Assembly (NCBI RefSeq): GCF_958298935.1
Contig: NC_084942.1
Span: 8,315,501 to 8,379,500 of the forward strand
Direction: 5' to 3'
DNA: 64,000 bases
DNA from: Phragmites australis
Lineage: Eukaryota; Streptophyta; Magnoliopsida; Poales; Poaceae
Shown: positions 9,736 through 22,650 of the stretch, piece by piece
Layout: each line of letters begins with the position of its first letter
How positions within the stretch are numbered: the stretch's first letter is position 1
Notes under the pieces: model-generated
Database searches by the model: none
Told to the model about the DNA's origin: nothing
What the model saw: only the letters and a program-made list of their open reading frames with translations
Translations under genes and position numbers: made by a program

Positions 9736-12149
9736 TTAGGTTAGCGTATGAATATCGAAAAGCCGACTACTATTGCATACAAATAGTTGGATAATGAAGA
9801 AGGAAAAATGTTCGTAACTACTAAGAAAAAAGAAAAACCCTTGGTGCTTGAAGTCAAACCTTGCATAAAATTTAGGGATGCTAAAAACAAATTAATAATG
9901 TGTTGCAAGGGAAATTCGAAATAAAATTTGATAATGCAATACCTATACACAGAAGACCGTATTCTGATTTTGATAATGCGGTCCCATACTCACGGGGTTT
10001 TAAGTGCTAGAGCTTGCAAAATTCATGAATAAGGATAGTAGGATCGTTGTGGGATTTGTCAACCGAGTTGTTATGTCATATGGGAAGACTGACAATAGCA
10101 ATATTAAAGTTAGGATCATTCCAATCATCTTTGTTAGGCATTGCATTCATATGGCTTATTTTACTTGTTCTAAACTCGGTATACACTTGGTCACAAATAG
10201 GGTTTAAGTTTTGTTATTATTTCGGGTTTAGAGATACAAGGCCGTGGTTGAAAGAATTTGAAGAGATCGATATTAATATAGTAGAAAATAATTCTAAGAT
10301 ATCGGATAAAACAAGTACAATTAAATGTGTAGCCAAATGGGTTAATATCAAATCTGAACCATTTGTTTGTTTAGCTTTGAAACCATCTCTGTAAACGAAT
10401 CGGCTAAGAAAGAAAATGTATACATTTAATTTTACCAAGTGTGATCAGATTTTTGATATTTTATTGCAAAAGAAACATATCAGATTATCTGATCATAATG
10501 TTATACCTTCATGTGAAGAGTTGAAAGGGCATTCATATTGCAAGTGGCATATTTGTTTACTCATAGTACTAATGGTTGCAATATGTTTCGTCAACAAATA
10601 CAATCGATTATTAATGAAGGTTGATTGAAGTTTGCAATTCATCTAGAGACAGGGAGGCATAGAGTAGAACAATCTCTCTCTGTAAGTATGTTGAATTGTG
10701 AAGACAAGCAGGTGTGGATTCAACCAAAACAGGCTAATGCAACCAAAGGCAAGAAAGTGGCAATGGCTAGCAAGATTGATAATGATAGAACTAGTAAAGC
10801 TAGCAATATTGTAGGTAAAAATAAAAAGATGGTTTGGGTCCCTAAAGGTAGTCAAAATATTAAAGCTACGGTTAATGTTCAAGAATCAATTGCTAGAGCT
10901 GTATCAAAAGCAAAGCCAAATGTGACATTCAAATAACTTCTGGTTAAGTATGAGAGGGAGAAACCCAGCCCAAGTACTGCTGGTCGGTTTGGTAATTTCA
11001 ATCAACCAAGATCACCTCCAAAGTATGAGTTTGTTGGTCAGGATCGGCGATGGGAAGGTTTTCATGCAGCAGTGCCGTATCCTCCTTTTGGACCACCAAC
11101 GCTCATGCCGTGTGGGCCTCTTCCTATGATATTTCCTCCTTGTCCGTCATGGGGCTGCTTTGGTCCATGGACGCCACCTCCGATGCTTTTTGAGTCATTC
11201 CATCCAAGGCGGGCAGCAGCTAGGTCACCAGTGTTTGATAGACAATCTCATCCTAGATATGACCATTTTGATCAAAGGAATTGGTCCGGAGATCAAAGGA
11301 AGAGGAAAGTGTTCAAACAAGTTTATCGTGTTAAAAGGGATGGTAACAAGGATAAAAGTTCAGATTTGCCTTCAAGAGATGAGAAGCTAACTATTGTACC
11401 CAAGGAGCTGATAAGTGTGAATTCACTTGAAGGAGCTATGTCAGTAACTGATAAACATGAACATACTTCATGTGATCAAGCCAAACACACATCTGGTTCA
11501 GACTCTTGCATTAGTATGTGACAAGAAAAAGCAACACATAGAAGAAGAATTATTGATGTCAGGCTTAGCAAAAAGGAAAGGTCTAGCAGCTCAATGGTAA
11601 TGATGCAGCCGAATGCATGTGTTCCAGTTCAGGTTCAAAGAAAGAAAGTGAGAAGGCAATCGATGTGACTAATAGAAAGCATGGCCTTGATGTGGTTAAT
11701 TACAAGAAGAAGATGTGGGTTCCTAAAGGTAGCACACAAGTTCAGACTAAGGGTAGTGTTCAAGTATCCATTGCTAGAACTACACCGGAGGCAAATTTGA
11801 AGATGATGGAATCCAGGAAACAACCGCAAAATCACATGTATGTTTGATTATTCTCCATGGTTTTGGTGTGATCCTTGGATGCCATTTTATGAATCTTTAC
11901 AGTTTAGTCAGGCATTGCCAGTGCAAGATACATAGGATCGGTTGTTACGGTCGTATTAGAAACATTATTAGGAGAACATAAGATATATGACCGATGTTTA
12001 TTTATCATCACCCTAAGAGCATTCATAGTCGGCACATCATTTATCATCATGCTAAGTGATGGCTGGAAAAAGATAATAAGTTGTTCATGATTATTGCGTA
12101 TGAAATTATTTTTCAGTACGCAAGCTTTACCAAAAAATTGGGAGGCATG
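9736..12149 (+). pseudogene. Decayed 3' gag region of element A
   Basis: Short ORFs match gag segments of element B. CDQIFDILLQKKHIRLSDH (10430-10500) parallels CDRIFDYLLQEKHIELSHGH in B and precedes an imperfect zinc-knuckle-like motif. A proline-rich block, PYPPFGPPTLMPCGPLPMIF (about 11075-11130), parallels YPPLGPLASWPWTPPPMPF in B. MVWVPKGSQNIKATVNVQ (about 10830-10880) recurs as MWVPKGSTQVQTKGSVQVS (about 11710-11770), an internal duplication. No pol domains are present before the right LTR. Confidence 0.6.
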
Positions 12150-12935
12150 TGTTGATGACAAGATTTGGCATCTATAGTGGTCATTGCAGTGATCAGTACC
12201 TCTGACCAGATGAACAGTACCTCCAATAAGATGAAAAGTACCCCCTCGGTCAGTGAACAGTACCCGACCAGTGAACAGTAGCAATGACCACGACCAGGCG
12301 ATACGGACAGATGTTCGAATAAAAAATGTAGTCGAATCAAATAAGGCTGAACTGCAATAAAGGATACTCGGGTAGATATATGAGAATTTATGTGGTTGAA
12401 TAGGAAATATATGTTAGTTATAGAAAGTTTGGACTCATGTGTTATAGTTGAATCATATATGTAATTATTCTTCGGTTTGAATTAGGAATCTTAATCTTGT
12501 ACAACTAAGACCTACTGCCCTTTAAATATGAGAGGGTCATGGCCGATTGAAACATCTAACAATCGATCAAATACCAATATGCATCTACTATTTTTGTACC
12601 TAGCTCCTGTAGTCTTGTTCCTCCTTTTTTCTCCTCCTGTTGCTACTCATTCTTGATCTCGACGATTAAGGACAAGCCACCGGCTAACCGTGCCCTGACA
12701 GGGTCCCTCCCGGGTGCGATTTGCTGATGAAGATCCGTTGCCACAGTACCAGACTGGGCTTCCCAGGTGCTGCTCACCGGATCTGTTATCCTTTGCCAGT
12801 TTGCTCATAAATTGGTCACTCGTTGCCGTGAAAGCACAATAGTTATCCCTGCTATCGTATGCGCGCCCTGCGCGTGCTGCTGTGGATTGTACACGAGGTG
12901 CTCAGTGTTTGGCGTGGCAACTTTTCACATCAACA
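12150..12935 (+). repeat. 3' LTR of element A
   Basis: It starts tgttgatgacaagattt just after a purine-rich tract (aaaaaattgggaggca) and ends atcaaca at 12935. It is followed by the TSD aaccg. It carries the same aacagtacctc-type short repeats as the left LTR (about 12195-12280). Confidence 0.9.
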
Positions 12936-13084
12936 AACCGCCACGCTAGGGCCACCAGTGGATGCTCTAATGCAACCAGCGCGAGTGCCCTGGAGGTCCT
13001 ATGGGCTCCTATTCTCCTCATCCACCTCAGTGGGCAGGAGGAGATTACTGTCTACAACATCGAAGACAATGAGCAGTGGACATG
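12936..13084 (+). pseudogene. DUF4220/DUF594 gene, piece 2 of 4
   Basis: The reading frame resumes as NRHARATSG, then SALEVLWAPILLIHLSGQEE, then ITVYNIEDNEQWT. This is the next conserved part of DUF4220 proteins. It ends where a CACTA-type terminus begins (cactaccaagaat at 13085). The next family residues (HTVTLVSQV) are found at 17092, after that element. Confidence 0.85.
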
Positions 13085-13289
13085 CACTACCAAGAATTAG
13101 TTTTTTCTCGACGGGTAGAATCCACTAGGAATACTAGAAAAACCATCAGGTCGATGGGAGTTGTTTCCTAACTGTAATGTTGCAAGTTCCTGACGGATGG
13201 TAGTCGGGAAAGGTTGCTCCGGTGTCAGATGCATTGTCAGGCCCAAAATGTCGTTCACTGACATTAAACTGTCAGAATAATTCCTGGCG

Positions 13290-14500
13290 ACCATTTATTC
13301 CGTCGAGCAAAGTTTTGTGCCTTCCTAACGTGGTTGCCGCCACGATAGGAATAATACAATTCTTGATGGTTACTCTCCTGTCAGGAACTCATGGATATAA
13401 CATATTTTCCAGCTTATTTGCAACATTAATTAGAGAAAGCCACATGCATACAATGATATATAGAACCACATCAGTCAAATGATCAGACCGACACATCCAA
13501 GTGACATCCACCAGATCGACAAAAAGGAGCAAAAATTCATGCAAGTTCAGGTTTTGCAATCTGCCATACCTTGGCTTACATCTTGCATGCATCACAGGCA
13601 AGAAATTAAAAAGCTAATACATGCGACAAAAGGTAGTTCACGGCACAAGTCAGTGGGCTCATTCAACATGTTTTTGACCCTACTAGCCATCTAGCCATAG
13701 TTCTCCTTGTATCGCATGACTATAACAAAATATGCGTATCCACCAAAAAGTCTTCCAAATCTGCACCGAAGTCATGACTATAACAAAATATGAGCATCCA
13801 CCAAAAAGTTTTCCAAACCTGCACCAATGTGTTGACAAGGGCTAGTTCACCTCTTCAAAAATATTATTGTGGATGTCATCTGAAGCATGAGAGGATCCAT
13901 CTACAGCGACACCCTCCTGCATGTGACAAAATAATAAGAGTATTGCATGAGATTAGCATCTATTTTATTGCTATTGAATAGAATGCAGACTGAAATCTCC
14001 AGATGGTACTTGTTTCATCAATAGTACAACAAGAGAGATCAACATATATTTTCTTGCATATATGGTACTTGTTTCAAGAATGTACAACATCATTCTCTCA
14101 AAAGAAAATTACAACAACTGTTTAAGTGTGAAGCTTGTACTTAACTACTATTATAACCACTTTTCTAGGGGAATGCATTGTAATCAGTAGCATGCATGAA
14201 ATTTATGAGAAGTAGTATGATAGATGAAGATTATGAATTATGTCCATCAAGTTATTGTCATTCATGCAGATACAATCCTCTTATAATTACAAATATTCTC
14301 AGAGCACAGCAACAGTCTTAGAGCTACCAAAGGTACCATGCATGAATAAAGTGGAGCATCATGTAAAATTAGTACTTACCATCTCATCTACTTGTTGATC
14401 AGGAACATCTGATATTTCCATCTAAAGCTTGATATAAAGGACCAACTTATAGTACCAAATTAGGGATTATATTTGGGCCTTAAATCTCCAAGATATAGAG
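13290..14500. other. Left non-coding part of the CACTA element
   Basis: This is AT-rich sequence with a short near-duplicate (tgactataacaaaatatg...catccaccaaaaagt at about 13710-13760 and 13773-13815). There are no convincing genes; the short ORFs are not conserved in any family I recognise. Confidence 0.4.
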
Positions 14501-14509
14501 AAGCACAAA

Positions 14510-15365
14510 AATTACCTCATTTAGATGGTCAGAATGATTTATACGCCGAACCAGTACTGCATTATGTTTCTTCAAAACTGCATTGTCTTTCTTTAACACT
14601 TCGTTGTCTTTCTTTAGCACTAAATTGTCTTTTTCTAAGTTCTAATTTATTTCAATTGTTTCATCAAGTCTTCTCTTGAGATTTTGGTGAGACATGGAGT
14701 TGGACGGCCTAATGTTACATTCCTTTGCAGCATCCACAACATCAGCCTTGTTTAGAGCACCATCCGCTATTGCCATACGACCATGGGACATGCCACCTGA
14801 GGTGTTATACATGACTTTTGCATCAAAAGTTCTTTGCTGCCAATCAGTGGGATATGTAGCTTGGAGGCCTTCATTGTAATCATCCTTTAAAATAATAGAT
14901 GTTAGCTTCCATGAATACAAGTTCCCAAGTATTAAAACAATCAAGGCAATGAAACATACCACACGTTTTTGGGCATGTTGGCTTGGGATTGGACCACTAT
15001 TCCCACTGTTATCACAATTTTTAAGACGTGCCTTCATGCAACAATAAGTGTTTATGGTAGTGGCTTTCTCGAGTCCAAACTTAGCTTTCTGTAGTATGAC
15101 AAAATCTCATCAGATCATTTGTATTGTAAGTCTTAGGATCTAAACAAAAATGAAGCACACTGTAATAGAGGTGTAAAACAAACCAAATATTGTTAGGTCT
15201 CGCCTAGTGGTCTTGAACCACCCTTGTTTTGAGCTACATCTTCTGATTTATAGCGTGAATCTTGCCTAAGCTTCTGTTTCTTTCTATACTTAGCAGACCA
15301 CCAATATCGACACAGTAACTCCCACGACTCATCTGTAATCCAATCAGGTTTGCACTTCAAATATT
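14510..15365 (-). pseudogene. Transposase_24-like (Ptta/En/Spm) protein in the CACTA element
   Basis: Reading right to left, a first segment (about 15365-15195) has WITDESWELLCRYWWSAKYR and then KKQKLRQDSRYKS. A second (about 15095-14960) has KAKFGLEKATTINTYCC. A third (about 14885-14670) has YPTDWQQRTFDAKV and GGMSHGRMAIADGA. The order matches the plant Ptta/En/Spm accessory transposase family, whose proteins have a W...W tryptophan block and a GG.sHGR motif. A leucine-rich coiled coil follows at 14660-14510 (repeated VLKKDN units), after one in-frame TAG. Exons are separated by apparent introns. It probably binds or assists transposition; the assignment is by motif memory. Confidence 0.55.
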
Positions 15366-15369
15366 GTTC

Positions 15370-17080
15370 AAATCAGTATTAAAACCAAGAATAACTTTGC
15401 ACATGGATAAACATATTCAAACAATCATGCAACAATTAATAATTAAATTTACATGCCACCAGCATGCATACATGTTGCAGTTGCTAGTCCTTGAGTAGCC
15501 AAAACCCACTAATTTTACACAATACATACTCATAGGGCATGCAAACTGAAGCAATTGCAACTTGGTAGTTTCAAATGATAGACAAACTGAATGATAAGTT
15601 AGAGAACTGATATAAGTTAAGAAAAACTAACCAGGTACTACTAACAATCACCTTCAACGGTAAATATTGAGGACCCCGGATCAATTCGCAGTGGTGAAGG
15701 CAGGAGCAAAGATGGCAGCAACAGCGACAATATAATTTGGTGGTCAAGGGTGCAGCCGAACCAAACAAGTATTCAAAATCTGCAGCCATAACTATGGTAA
15801 ATGAAAGAACTAATGATAACTGAATATAAGAAATAGAACAACCTCTTTTGCTCCAGGAAGAATTAATATCATTTAACCTTCAAAGACAACAATTTTGGGG
15901 ATTAAAAAAGATTCATAACTTGTGTAAAATGCAAGCAGCACAATACCACCAATCTTTGCCTGATGCAATGGAAGACCAATTGTGCCCCACCCGATTGGCC
16001 AAAGCTGAAATAAAGCAGATAAATATTACTTCTGAGGGCATGCAAGGCGTGCTAACACTAAACCTTAGAGACAATCTTATTAAAATTATACTCTCAGACC
16101 ACAATCAGCAGAACACAAACATTTCTATTTTTCTCTTGTCAGTGTTGGCAATAAAATCATACTGAAACATTATCTAAATAGGATTACTAGATGAAGATGT
16201 TCATTTGCTTGCAGACTAGGCCAATGAAAGAGCTCCCCAAAGGAGGAAGCGAATCCTCACCTGGACTCTAATCATGGAAAAAAACACGCTCAATGCCACT
16301 TACGCTGCAGAGAGGACAAAAGGCTCTTGTTGCTGCTCTTTCTATACTACTAACTGCTACTACTTTCGTGTTGAGGAAAAAAACTAAATACCACTTACAT
16401 CGAGGGAGGGTCAGATGGGGAGCTCGTGCTTGGATGTGGTGGTGTCTTTCTCCGTTGGCTAGTTCTGCGACCTGCTAGCTCTGTCTGCTGCAGACAACCA
16501 AAATCCTGACTGCCGCCACACATATCTAGTGACCAAATCTCTACCCAACCACTATGGATCTGGTGGTTTTGTTAGGGTTTATGGTGGGTGGGGACACAAT
16601 AAATCAGTGGGGATCAATGCCTTGATCAATAGCTTCTGCGAGGCTTGAGGGGATCAATTGCTTTAGGGAGCAATGCAGATGGGAGGCTATAGGGATGGAT
16701 TTGTTGTTTTTTCTTTTTCCTCTTTATACAACCGGTCAAGGCCCAGGGTCCTTAATTTCGTTGCTGCCATGCGCCAAAGCGCGTTTCACATCGCCCGCAC
16801 GCGCCAAACACCGAAACATTTGCGCGCACCTATGCGTTTTCTCGCGCCACCCAGACATCTCGCGACGGTCCCAACCTCCAGCCAGGAAAGAATGGGCCAT
16901 TCTCATCGACTGTTGCATTGCGTCAGGCGACGAAAGATTTCTCCCGTTGTGTAGTATGTCTCCTTCAGGAAAGAATGGATTATTCATGTCGGGATGCATC
17001 AACATCAGCAAACATTGATCTTTCCCGTAGAACTTTGCGGGAACGTCAAGAAAGCAAAATACTGTCAGGAAAAAATTGAT
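15370..17080. other. Right part of the CACTA element
   Basis: This part is mostly non-coding, AT-rich at first and then GC-richer from 16700 with the subterminal repeats. It may contain upstream exons of the minus-strand gene (15570-15790), but none could be supported by motif. Confidence 0.4.
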
Positions 17081-17088
17081 TTCTGGTA

Positions 17089-18784
17089 CGGCACACCGTG
17101 ACCCTGGTGTCCCAGGTCAGGGTTGCCTTGTACGCCTTCTACAAGTGGGAGACATACTACACGGCAGGAGAGCTAGGATTAATCGTCCGGCGGCAGTGTC
17201 GTCCCTGATAGAAGAAAGAAGAGACAAGAGCTTTTGGGAGTTCTGCTTCACGGAGTTGCAAGACAAGTATAAATATTGGGGAAAAAAGCCACGAGAAAAG
17301 AATAGTCATCATGCATCCATCTTGTCTGAATCAGAGAAAATCAACATGATACTTTCGGGCATGTCACTATTTGCTGCTGCCAATGATCTGAAGAAAAGAC
17401 GCAAGAACCAAATAGAGGACCAAATTCTGGCGCCTCTAAGCCCAGGCGCAGAAATGAGTGCAAATCGCTGGCTGCGCAAAGCATTTGGGCTCATCTACAC
17501 CAGAGCTAATGTGATCAACACTCCTAAATACTTGGCCTACCATCTGTTGCTGGTTCCGTCAGTTCACATCGCCGCCATCACCCTCTTTGCAACGAGCCAC
17601 AAGAATGGGTACGACGCCACCGATGTCAAGATTACGTACATTTTTCTGGGCTTCACCGCTGCACTGGATGTCCTTGCAGTGTTCATCTGACAGCTGCTGT
17701 TCAAGCTCATGTCCTTTGCAGGCGTAGCGGCATTGTGCGAGACGCTTCCGGGGTACAACCTCATAACCTCAGTTCTCCGGAGGATCCATCCCGTCACAGG
17801 CGGGCTGCTCAAGTGCGCCGCGCGCATCGGCTGCAAGGCAGATTATTTTTTCTGCCAGAGCGATAATCTGTACAGAAAAGTTGCGGGATTGGTTCTCGGA
17901 GATCTGATGTCTGTTCCCAGGCTGAAAGGCCTCGACCTCTCCACCTACAGAAGCTTCACCAAGCTCAACTGGACTCTAAGTGTGGATATGCAAGAGGCAT
18001 GCGATCCGAAGGGTGTGCCTCACCACAGTCCATACCAGGCAGCTCACTCTCAGATCAAACAAGCCATGAGTCGGAGATACGGCCTAGCCTGCGCAAGTCC
18101 ATCCTACCAGGCAGCTCACAGGCAGATCCAGCTCCCGGGCGACTCATTGAGGTTGAGGCCACAGATCAAAGAAGCACGCACCCCATACCAGGCAGCCCAC
18201 ATGCAGATCCAGCTCCCGGGCAAGGCATTGAGGCCACAAATCAAACAAGCCATCAGTCCGAGATACGGCGCAGCCTGCGCAAGGAGTCGTTCGATGAGAG
18301 CGTCCTCCTCTGGCACATTGCCACCGACCTCTGCTTCCGCAGCAAGCCTCAGCCAGACATCCAACTACCCTTCCGCGAAGATTGCACACAGGCGATATCC
18401 GACTACATGGCGCACCTGCTGAATTTCCATCCGGAGATGCTGATGACCGGCAGCAGGCAGCATCTGTTCACCGAAGCCATGCGCAACATCGAGTCCATCC
18501 TCCAAGGCAAGGAGAAGCAGGGTGCTGCTGCCGCCAAGCTACCACGCGACAGCGACAAAAGCCTACATCATACAGGAGAACATATCATAGAGGAGATCAT
18601 GAAAAAAGCGGAGGCCATGAACGAAGCGGATGCGGAAACAGGCAGCAAGTACCCTCTCATTCACGACGCATGGAAGCTCGCGAAGGAGCTGATGGGCATG
18701 GAGGAGGAGACTCAGGGGGAGGTGATGTACCGCGTGTGGTTGGGCATGCTCTGCTACTCGGCCAGCATGTGCAGGGGATACCTG
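17089..18784 (+). pseudogene. DUF4220/DUF594 gene, piece 3 of 4 (core and most of DUF594)
   Basis: It begins HTVTLVSQVRVALYAFYKW. An internal loss and frameshift follow, and then come RRARINRPAAVSSLIEE (about 17175-17220), DVKITYIFLGFTAALDVLAV (17626-17685) and a premature TGA at 17688. The same frame continues with QLLFKLMSFAGVAALCETLP. After another shift comes DUF594: SFDESVLLWHIATDLCF, LLNFHPEMLMTGSRQHLF, YPLIHDAWKLAKELM and MYRVWLGMLCYSASMCRGYL. An unusual tandem coding repeat lies at 18026-18282. The piece ends at 18784 at the insertion of element B. Confidence 0.9.
18026..18282 (+). repeat. Tandem repeat inside the DUF4220/DUF594 coding region
   Basis: Three units start with taccaggcagctcac (18033, 18105, 18186; one base differs in the third). 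Units 1 and 3 also share a second half ending gagatacggc...gcctgcgcaag. In the DUF594 frame this reads as repeated PGSxxxDxxx...SEIRxSLRK segments, joining directly to the conserved DUF594 start. Related proteins as I remember them have only one such linker. Confidence 0.75.
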
Positions 18785-19666
18785 TGTTGATGATAAGATT
18801 TGATATTTACAGTGGCTATGATAATGATGATAGGTTTAATGAAATATTGTTGGGACTGATCGAGTGCGTGAAGTTGGTCTCTAGCTAAGGTAATCTCTGA
18901 CTAAGGTGGTCTCTAGCTACGATTTTCGAGTGACCATGACCAGTGGCCAGTGACCAATGTGACCAGTGACCAACAACCACGACCAGCAACCAGTGATCAT
19001 GACCAGCAACCATGACCACGGTGATCTCTGAACATGGTGAATTTCAGCATTTGACCTCTGAATAGGTGGAAGAACTAGATGGATTGGTCTCTAAGAAGGT
19101 AGTCAGATCAAAAAGGTAGTACGCGAGCAGTTGTTCAGGTTGAGCAAGTAGTCGAATTCAAGAAGTTCGAACTGCAATAAAGGATATTCGGGCAAATATA
19201 TAAGGGTTTTACATAGTTGACTAGGAAAGATATGTTAGTTTTAAAAAATTTAGATATTAGAAGGCATGACCGAATCATATCTGTAAATCTTGTTCGGTTT
19301 GAATTAGGAGTCATGATCTTATACTGCGAAGACCTGCCACCCTTTAAATGTGGTAGGGTCCTGGCCAATTGAGAGAATCATCCAATCGATCAAACACAAC
19401 TTATATTACCTTTCATTTTGCCTAGTTTCTATAGTCCCATTTCCATTTTTCAATTTGCATTGCTACCCGTTTTTGATCTCGACGATCAATGACATGCCAT
19501 CGACCATCCACGCTCTAACAAGGTCCCTCCCGAGCGTAGGTGACAATGAAGATCTAACAACGTAGTGCCATGACCGGGGTATCCTAGGTGCTGTTCGCCG
19601 GGTATTGCACACGAGGTGCTTGGTGTTTCACTGAGTATTGCACACAAGATGCTTTTCGCATCAACA
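18785..19666 (+). repeat. 5' LTR of element B
   Basis: It runs from tgttgatgataag to tcaaca. It carries an array of short gaccagtgacca / accacgaccag repeats at about 18925-19020. A TATA-like tttaaatg lies near 19343. It is followed by ctttttggtgactccactgg. Confidence 0.9.
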
Positions 19667-19732
19667 CACTTTTTGGTGACTCCACTGGGATGAAGACTTT
19701 CGGCTATCTTCTAGCCGAATTCTAAAGCCGAC

Positions 19733-22650
19733 ATGTCTACTTCAGAGATTGACAAAGATAACATCATCATAGTGTACTATGATGAGTTGTTGGAAGAAGT
19801 GCGTCTAGCGATCGAGGCCGACTTGGAGCAACGTCGGCAACAACTGCTCTCGCGCTACGTAAAGACTCGGCAAGGCATATTCAAGAAGGAAGATTATCCA
19901 CCGCCCGCCGTCCAAAACCCTAAGGTACTGGCCACCGTAAATGCTCAACCCCATCCCTCGCATGAAGACGTTGCTAATATGATCGATCAATCTGTCGGTG
20001 CCACTATGGCTAATAGTGTCCAAAAGATGGTTAATGATACATTAGCTGAGAGGATATGGCTTTTAGTTTTGTAAATACATGAGGAACAAGGTTTGAAACA
20101 ACCTGTTGCTAGTAATTTTAATGCCTCAATTCCTTCTACTGTCGTTAATACATTACCTGGTGCTTCTTATGCTTACTTGAATAACCCTCACGATGCCCAA
20201 ATTGTATGGGTAGTGTTGCATCTAATCATGTTACTTCTCTCATGCTATTAAAACTGATGTGACACAAAACCCGTATCAAACAACATATGTTAAGCGTCAT
20301 GCTTCAACTTCGCATCAAGCTTATAGAGTCGAATGTTATCCCAATATGCAGACACCTTATTACCAAACCATGGCATATAGTGCTCTGCCTATACCACCAT
20401 AAAGGTTAGGCATCCTTTATGGACTGACACCTGCGGAATATTTTGCTACACCACTTCCTGCCTATGCATCGATTTTTCCCACATCATAGCTTGAGCCGAT
20501 AGGTAACCTTGCTTGGCATGTGGCTGATTATGCTGAAATCATGTGAGAACAAGTAGCTACTGTGCTAAGAGAACAATTCGGCGTGGAGGTTAGGAGAAAA
20601 GCTCGTGCATACCAAAAGCCATATCCTGAGCACTATGATACAATTCCATATCCCTGTGGTTTTAAAGTTCCTAACTTTGTGAAATTCACCGAGGAAGATA
20701 ATATAACCACTAGGGAACATGTGGGTCAATTTTTTGCACAATTGAGTGAAGCCAGTTCTAATTATATTCTGAAAATTAAATTATTTCCTTTATCATTATC
20801 TGAAACTACTTTTACATGGTTTGCATCTCTTCTCCTAATTCTGTACATATGTGGTCTCAATTAGAAGAAAGATTTCATGAATACTTTTATAGTGCTGACA
20901 CTGAATTAAGACTTTAACATTTAACATCGGTTAAGCAAAAATACAATGAGCCTGTGGCTGATTTTATTAGGAGGTTTAGAGATACAAAGAATCGATGTTT
21001 TAACTTAATGCTTTCTGAAAAAATACTTGTTCAAACTAGCTTATTCAGGTTTATTATCTCATATTAAGGAGAAGGTAGAGGGTTATGATTTCCAAGATGT
21101 TAGTCAAGTCTTACAAAGAGTTCTAGCATAAGAGAGCCGAGCTAAAGAGTCTAGAAATCTTCAGAGGTCAAATGGCAAGATAAGGATCGATCGTCCTAAT
21201 GTTCACATGCTTGAGTATTAATCTAAAAATTCGGACGATGATGATGCCAATATGTGTGTCGCCGAATGGGCCTGGTCTTCTAAGTCTAAACCATTCGTTT
21301 GCTCTGCTCTTGAGTGATGCCTCATAAGAATCGGCAAGAGCAAATTAAATTTACTTTTGATGTATCAAAATGCGATAGGATTTTTGATTACTTGCTACAA
21401 GAAAAACATATTGAGCTATCTCATGGTCATGTAATTCTGCCATTAAATGAATTGAAGAGGTGAGCTTATTGCAAATGGCATAATTCTTATTCTCATGCGA
21501 CTAATGATTGCAATGTTTTCATCGATAGATTCAATAGGCCATTAATGAAGGACAATTAAAATTTACAGAGATGCAAATAGACAAACAACCATTCCCGGTT
21601 AACATAGTCAATTTCCAAGACAAAAGCATCCTAATTCGACCAAATCAAGCCGAATCAACTAAATAGAAAAATGTAATCATTGGTGAAGAAAGACCTAAGC
21701 CTTTGGGGAAAAACAAAAGCTTGTTAAGAGAAGTGTTACTCGAGAACACTTTCCAAGGTAAAGAATCAATCAAGATTGTAGTGCGCACTTCAGCTAAGGG
21801 GGGCACCATCACAATGCGAAGCAAAAGATGATCAAACCAAAAAGTCCGGAAGTCGGCAAATGGAAAGTTAATGAGGCGAATAGACGTGACAAGGTTGAGA
21901 AATTCAAGTCCACATTCAGGTAAGTCTTGTCTAAATGTGAGAAAGACAAGGTTGTTCCAACTCATATGAGTCGACCAAATGGGTGCAAGCGACCAAGATC
22001 ACCTTTAAGGCAAGGAGTGCATGATCATCATCAACTAAGGGAAGACCATGCTACCGTCGTTTACCCACCACTTGGGCCGTTGGCGTCATGGCCATGGACG
22101 CCCCCGCCTATGCCATTCCCTCCTTGCCCGATGTGGGGTTATAACAGTATATAGATGCCTCCTCCTCCTATGCAATTTTCTCCTTTTCATCCGGGATGTG
22201 CAGCACCACGGAGACTAGTATTTGATAAAGTACCACGCCCTGTCTATGACTGATTAGGGCATATAAATCGGTCTAGTGATGTTCAACATGCTAAGGTTGT
22301 GAAGAGAGTATACCAAGCCAAGGAGGGTGGGGTTTCTACTCAAATTTTAGATTCTAATGTTGATCAAACAAGGACCACTGCTGTTGATATTATTGAGATT
22401 GGTTTAATGAAAGTGGGTGCTAAAGAACTTGGCAAAGGACCGATTGTCATTGGTAATAATTCGGTCGAATCTAAACATGTGCCTACTTCTGTCCAAGTTG
22501 ATCCAATGACCAATGATCATCAAGCAAGCAATAGCAAGACGCTTTCTAAGTACCTACAATCGAGGTGGTGTCCCTCGGGCTTGTCTCACACAAAGAAGAG
22601 AAGATTGCAGCAGCTATGGAAGCAAGAATTGATGGAGCAATAAGCTGAAA
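19733..22650 (+). pseudogene. Gag region of element B
   Basis: An N-terminal helix (LEEVRLAIEADLEQRRQQLL) is followed by the Retrotrans_gag-type segment FVKFTEEDNITTREHVGQFF (about 20670-20730). Next come SLSETTFTWFASL, YNEPVADFIRRFRDTKNRC (about 20941-20998) and a degenerate zinc-knuckle-like YCKWH...C motif near 21470. A proline-rich block at about 22060-22140 matches element A. Stops and frameshifts occur throughout (for example at 20074 and 20864). The protein would have formed the particle core. Confidence 0.8.

Larger units (their letters stand above)
7610..12935 (+). mobile_element. Non-autonomous Gypsy-like LTR retrotransposon (element A)
   Basis: The element has a 5-bp TSD, aaccg, at 7605-7609 and 12936-12940. 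Both LTRs begin tgttgat and end caaca. The interior has gag-like sequence only: no protease, reverse transcriptase, RNase H or integrase motifs. LTRs, proline-rich gag segments and a zinc-knuckle-like motif resemble element B (18785-27944). A is therefore probably a deletion derivative that depended on B-type enzymes. Confidence 0.9.
13085..17088. mobile_element. CACTA (En/Spm) transposon inserted in the DUF4220 gene
   Basis: The left end is cactaccaagaattagtttt. The reverse complement of the right end is taccagaaatcaatttttt, which pairs with the left end except that the outermost three bases (CAC) are lost. Subterminal motifs such as gtcaggaa and ttcaggaaagaatgg recur near the right end (about 16880-17070), and actgtcag-type motifs recur near the left (13200-13280). 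The element sits exactly in a gap in the DUF4220 frame. At 4.0 kb it is shorter than autonomous CACTAs, and I see no TNP2 transposase. Confidence 0.75.

Noticed and set aside
12882..13100. Independent small gene across the right LTR border
   Set aside because: The conserved part is DUF4220 piece 2; the first residues come from LTR sequence.
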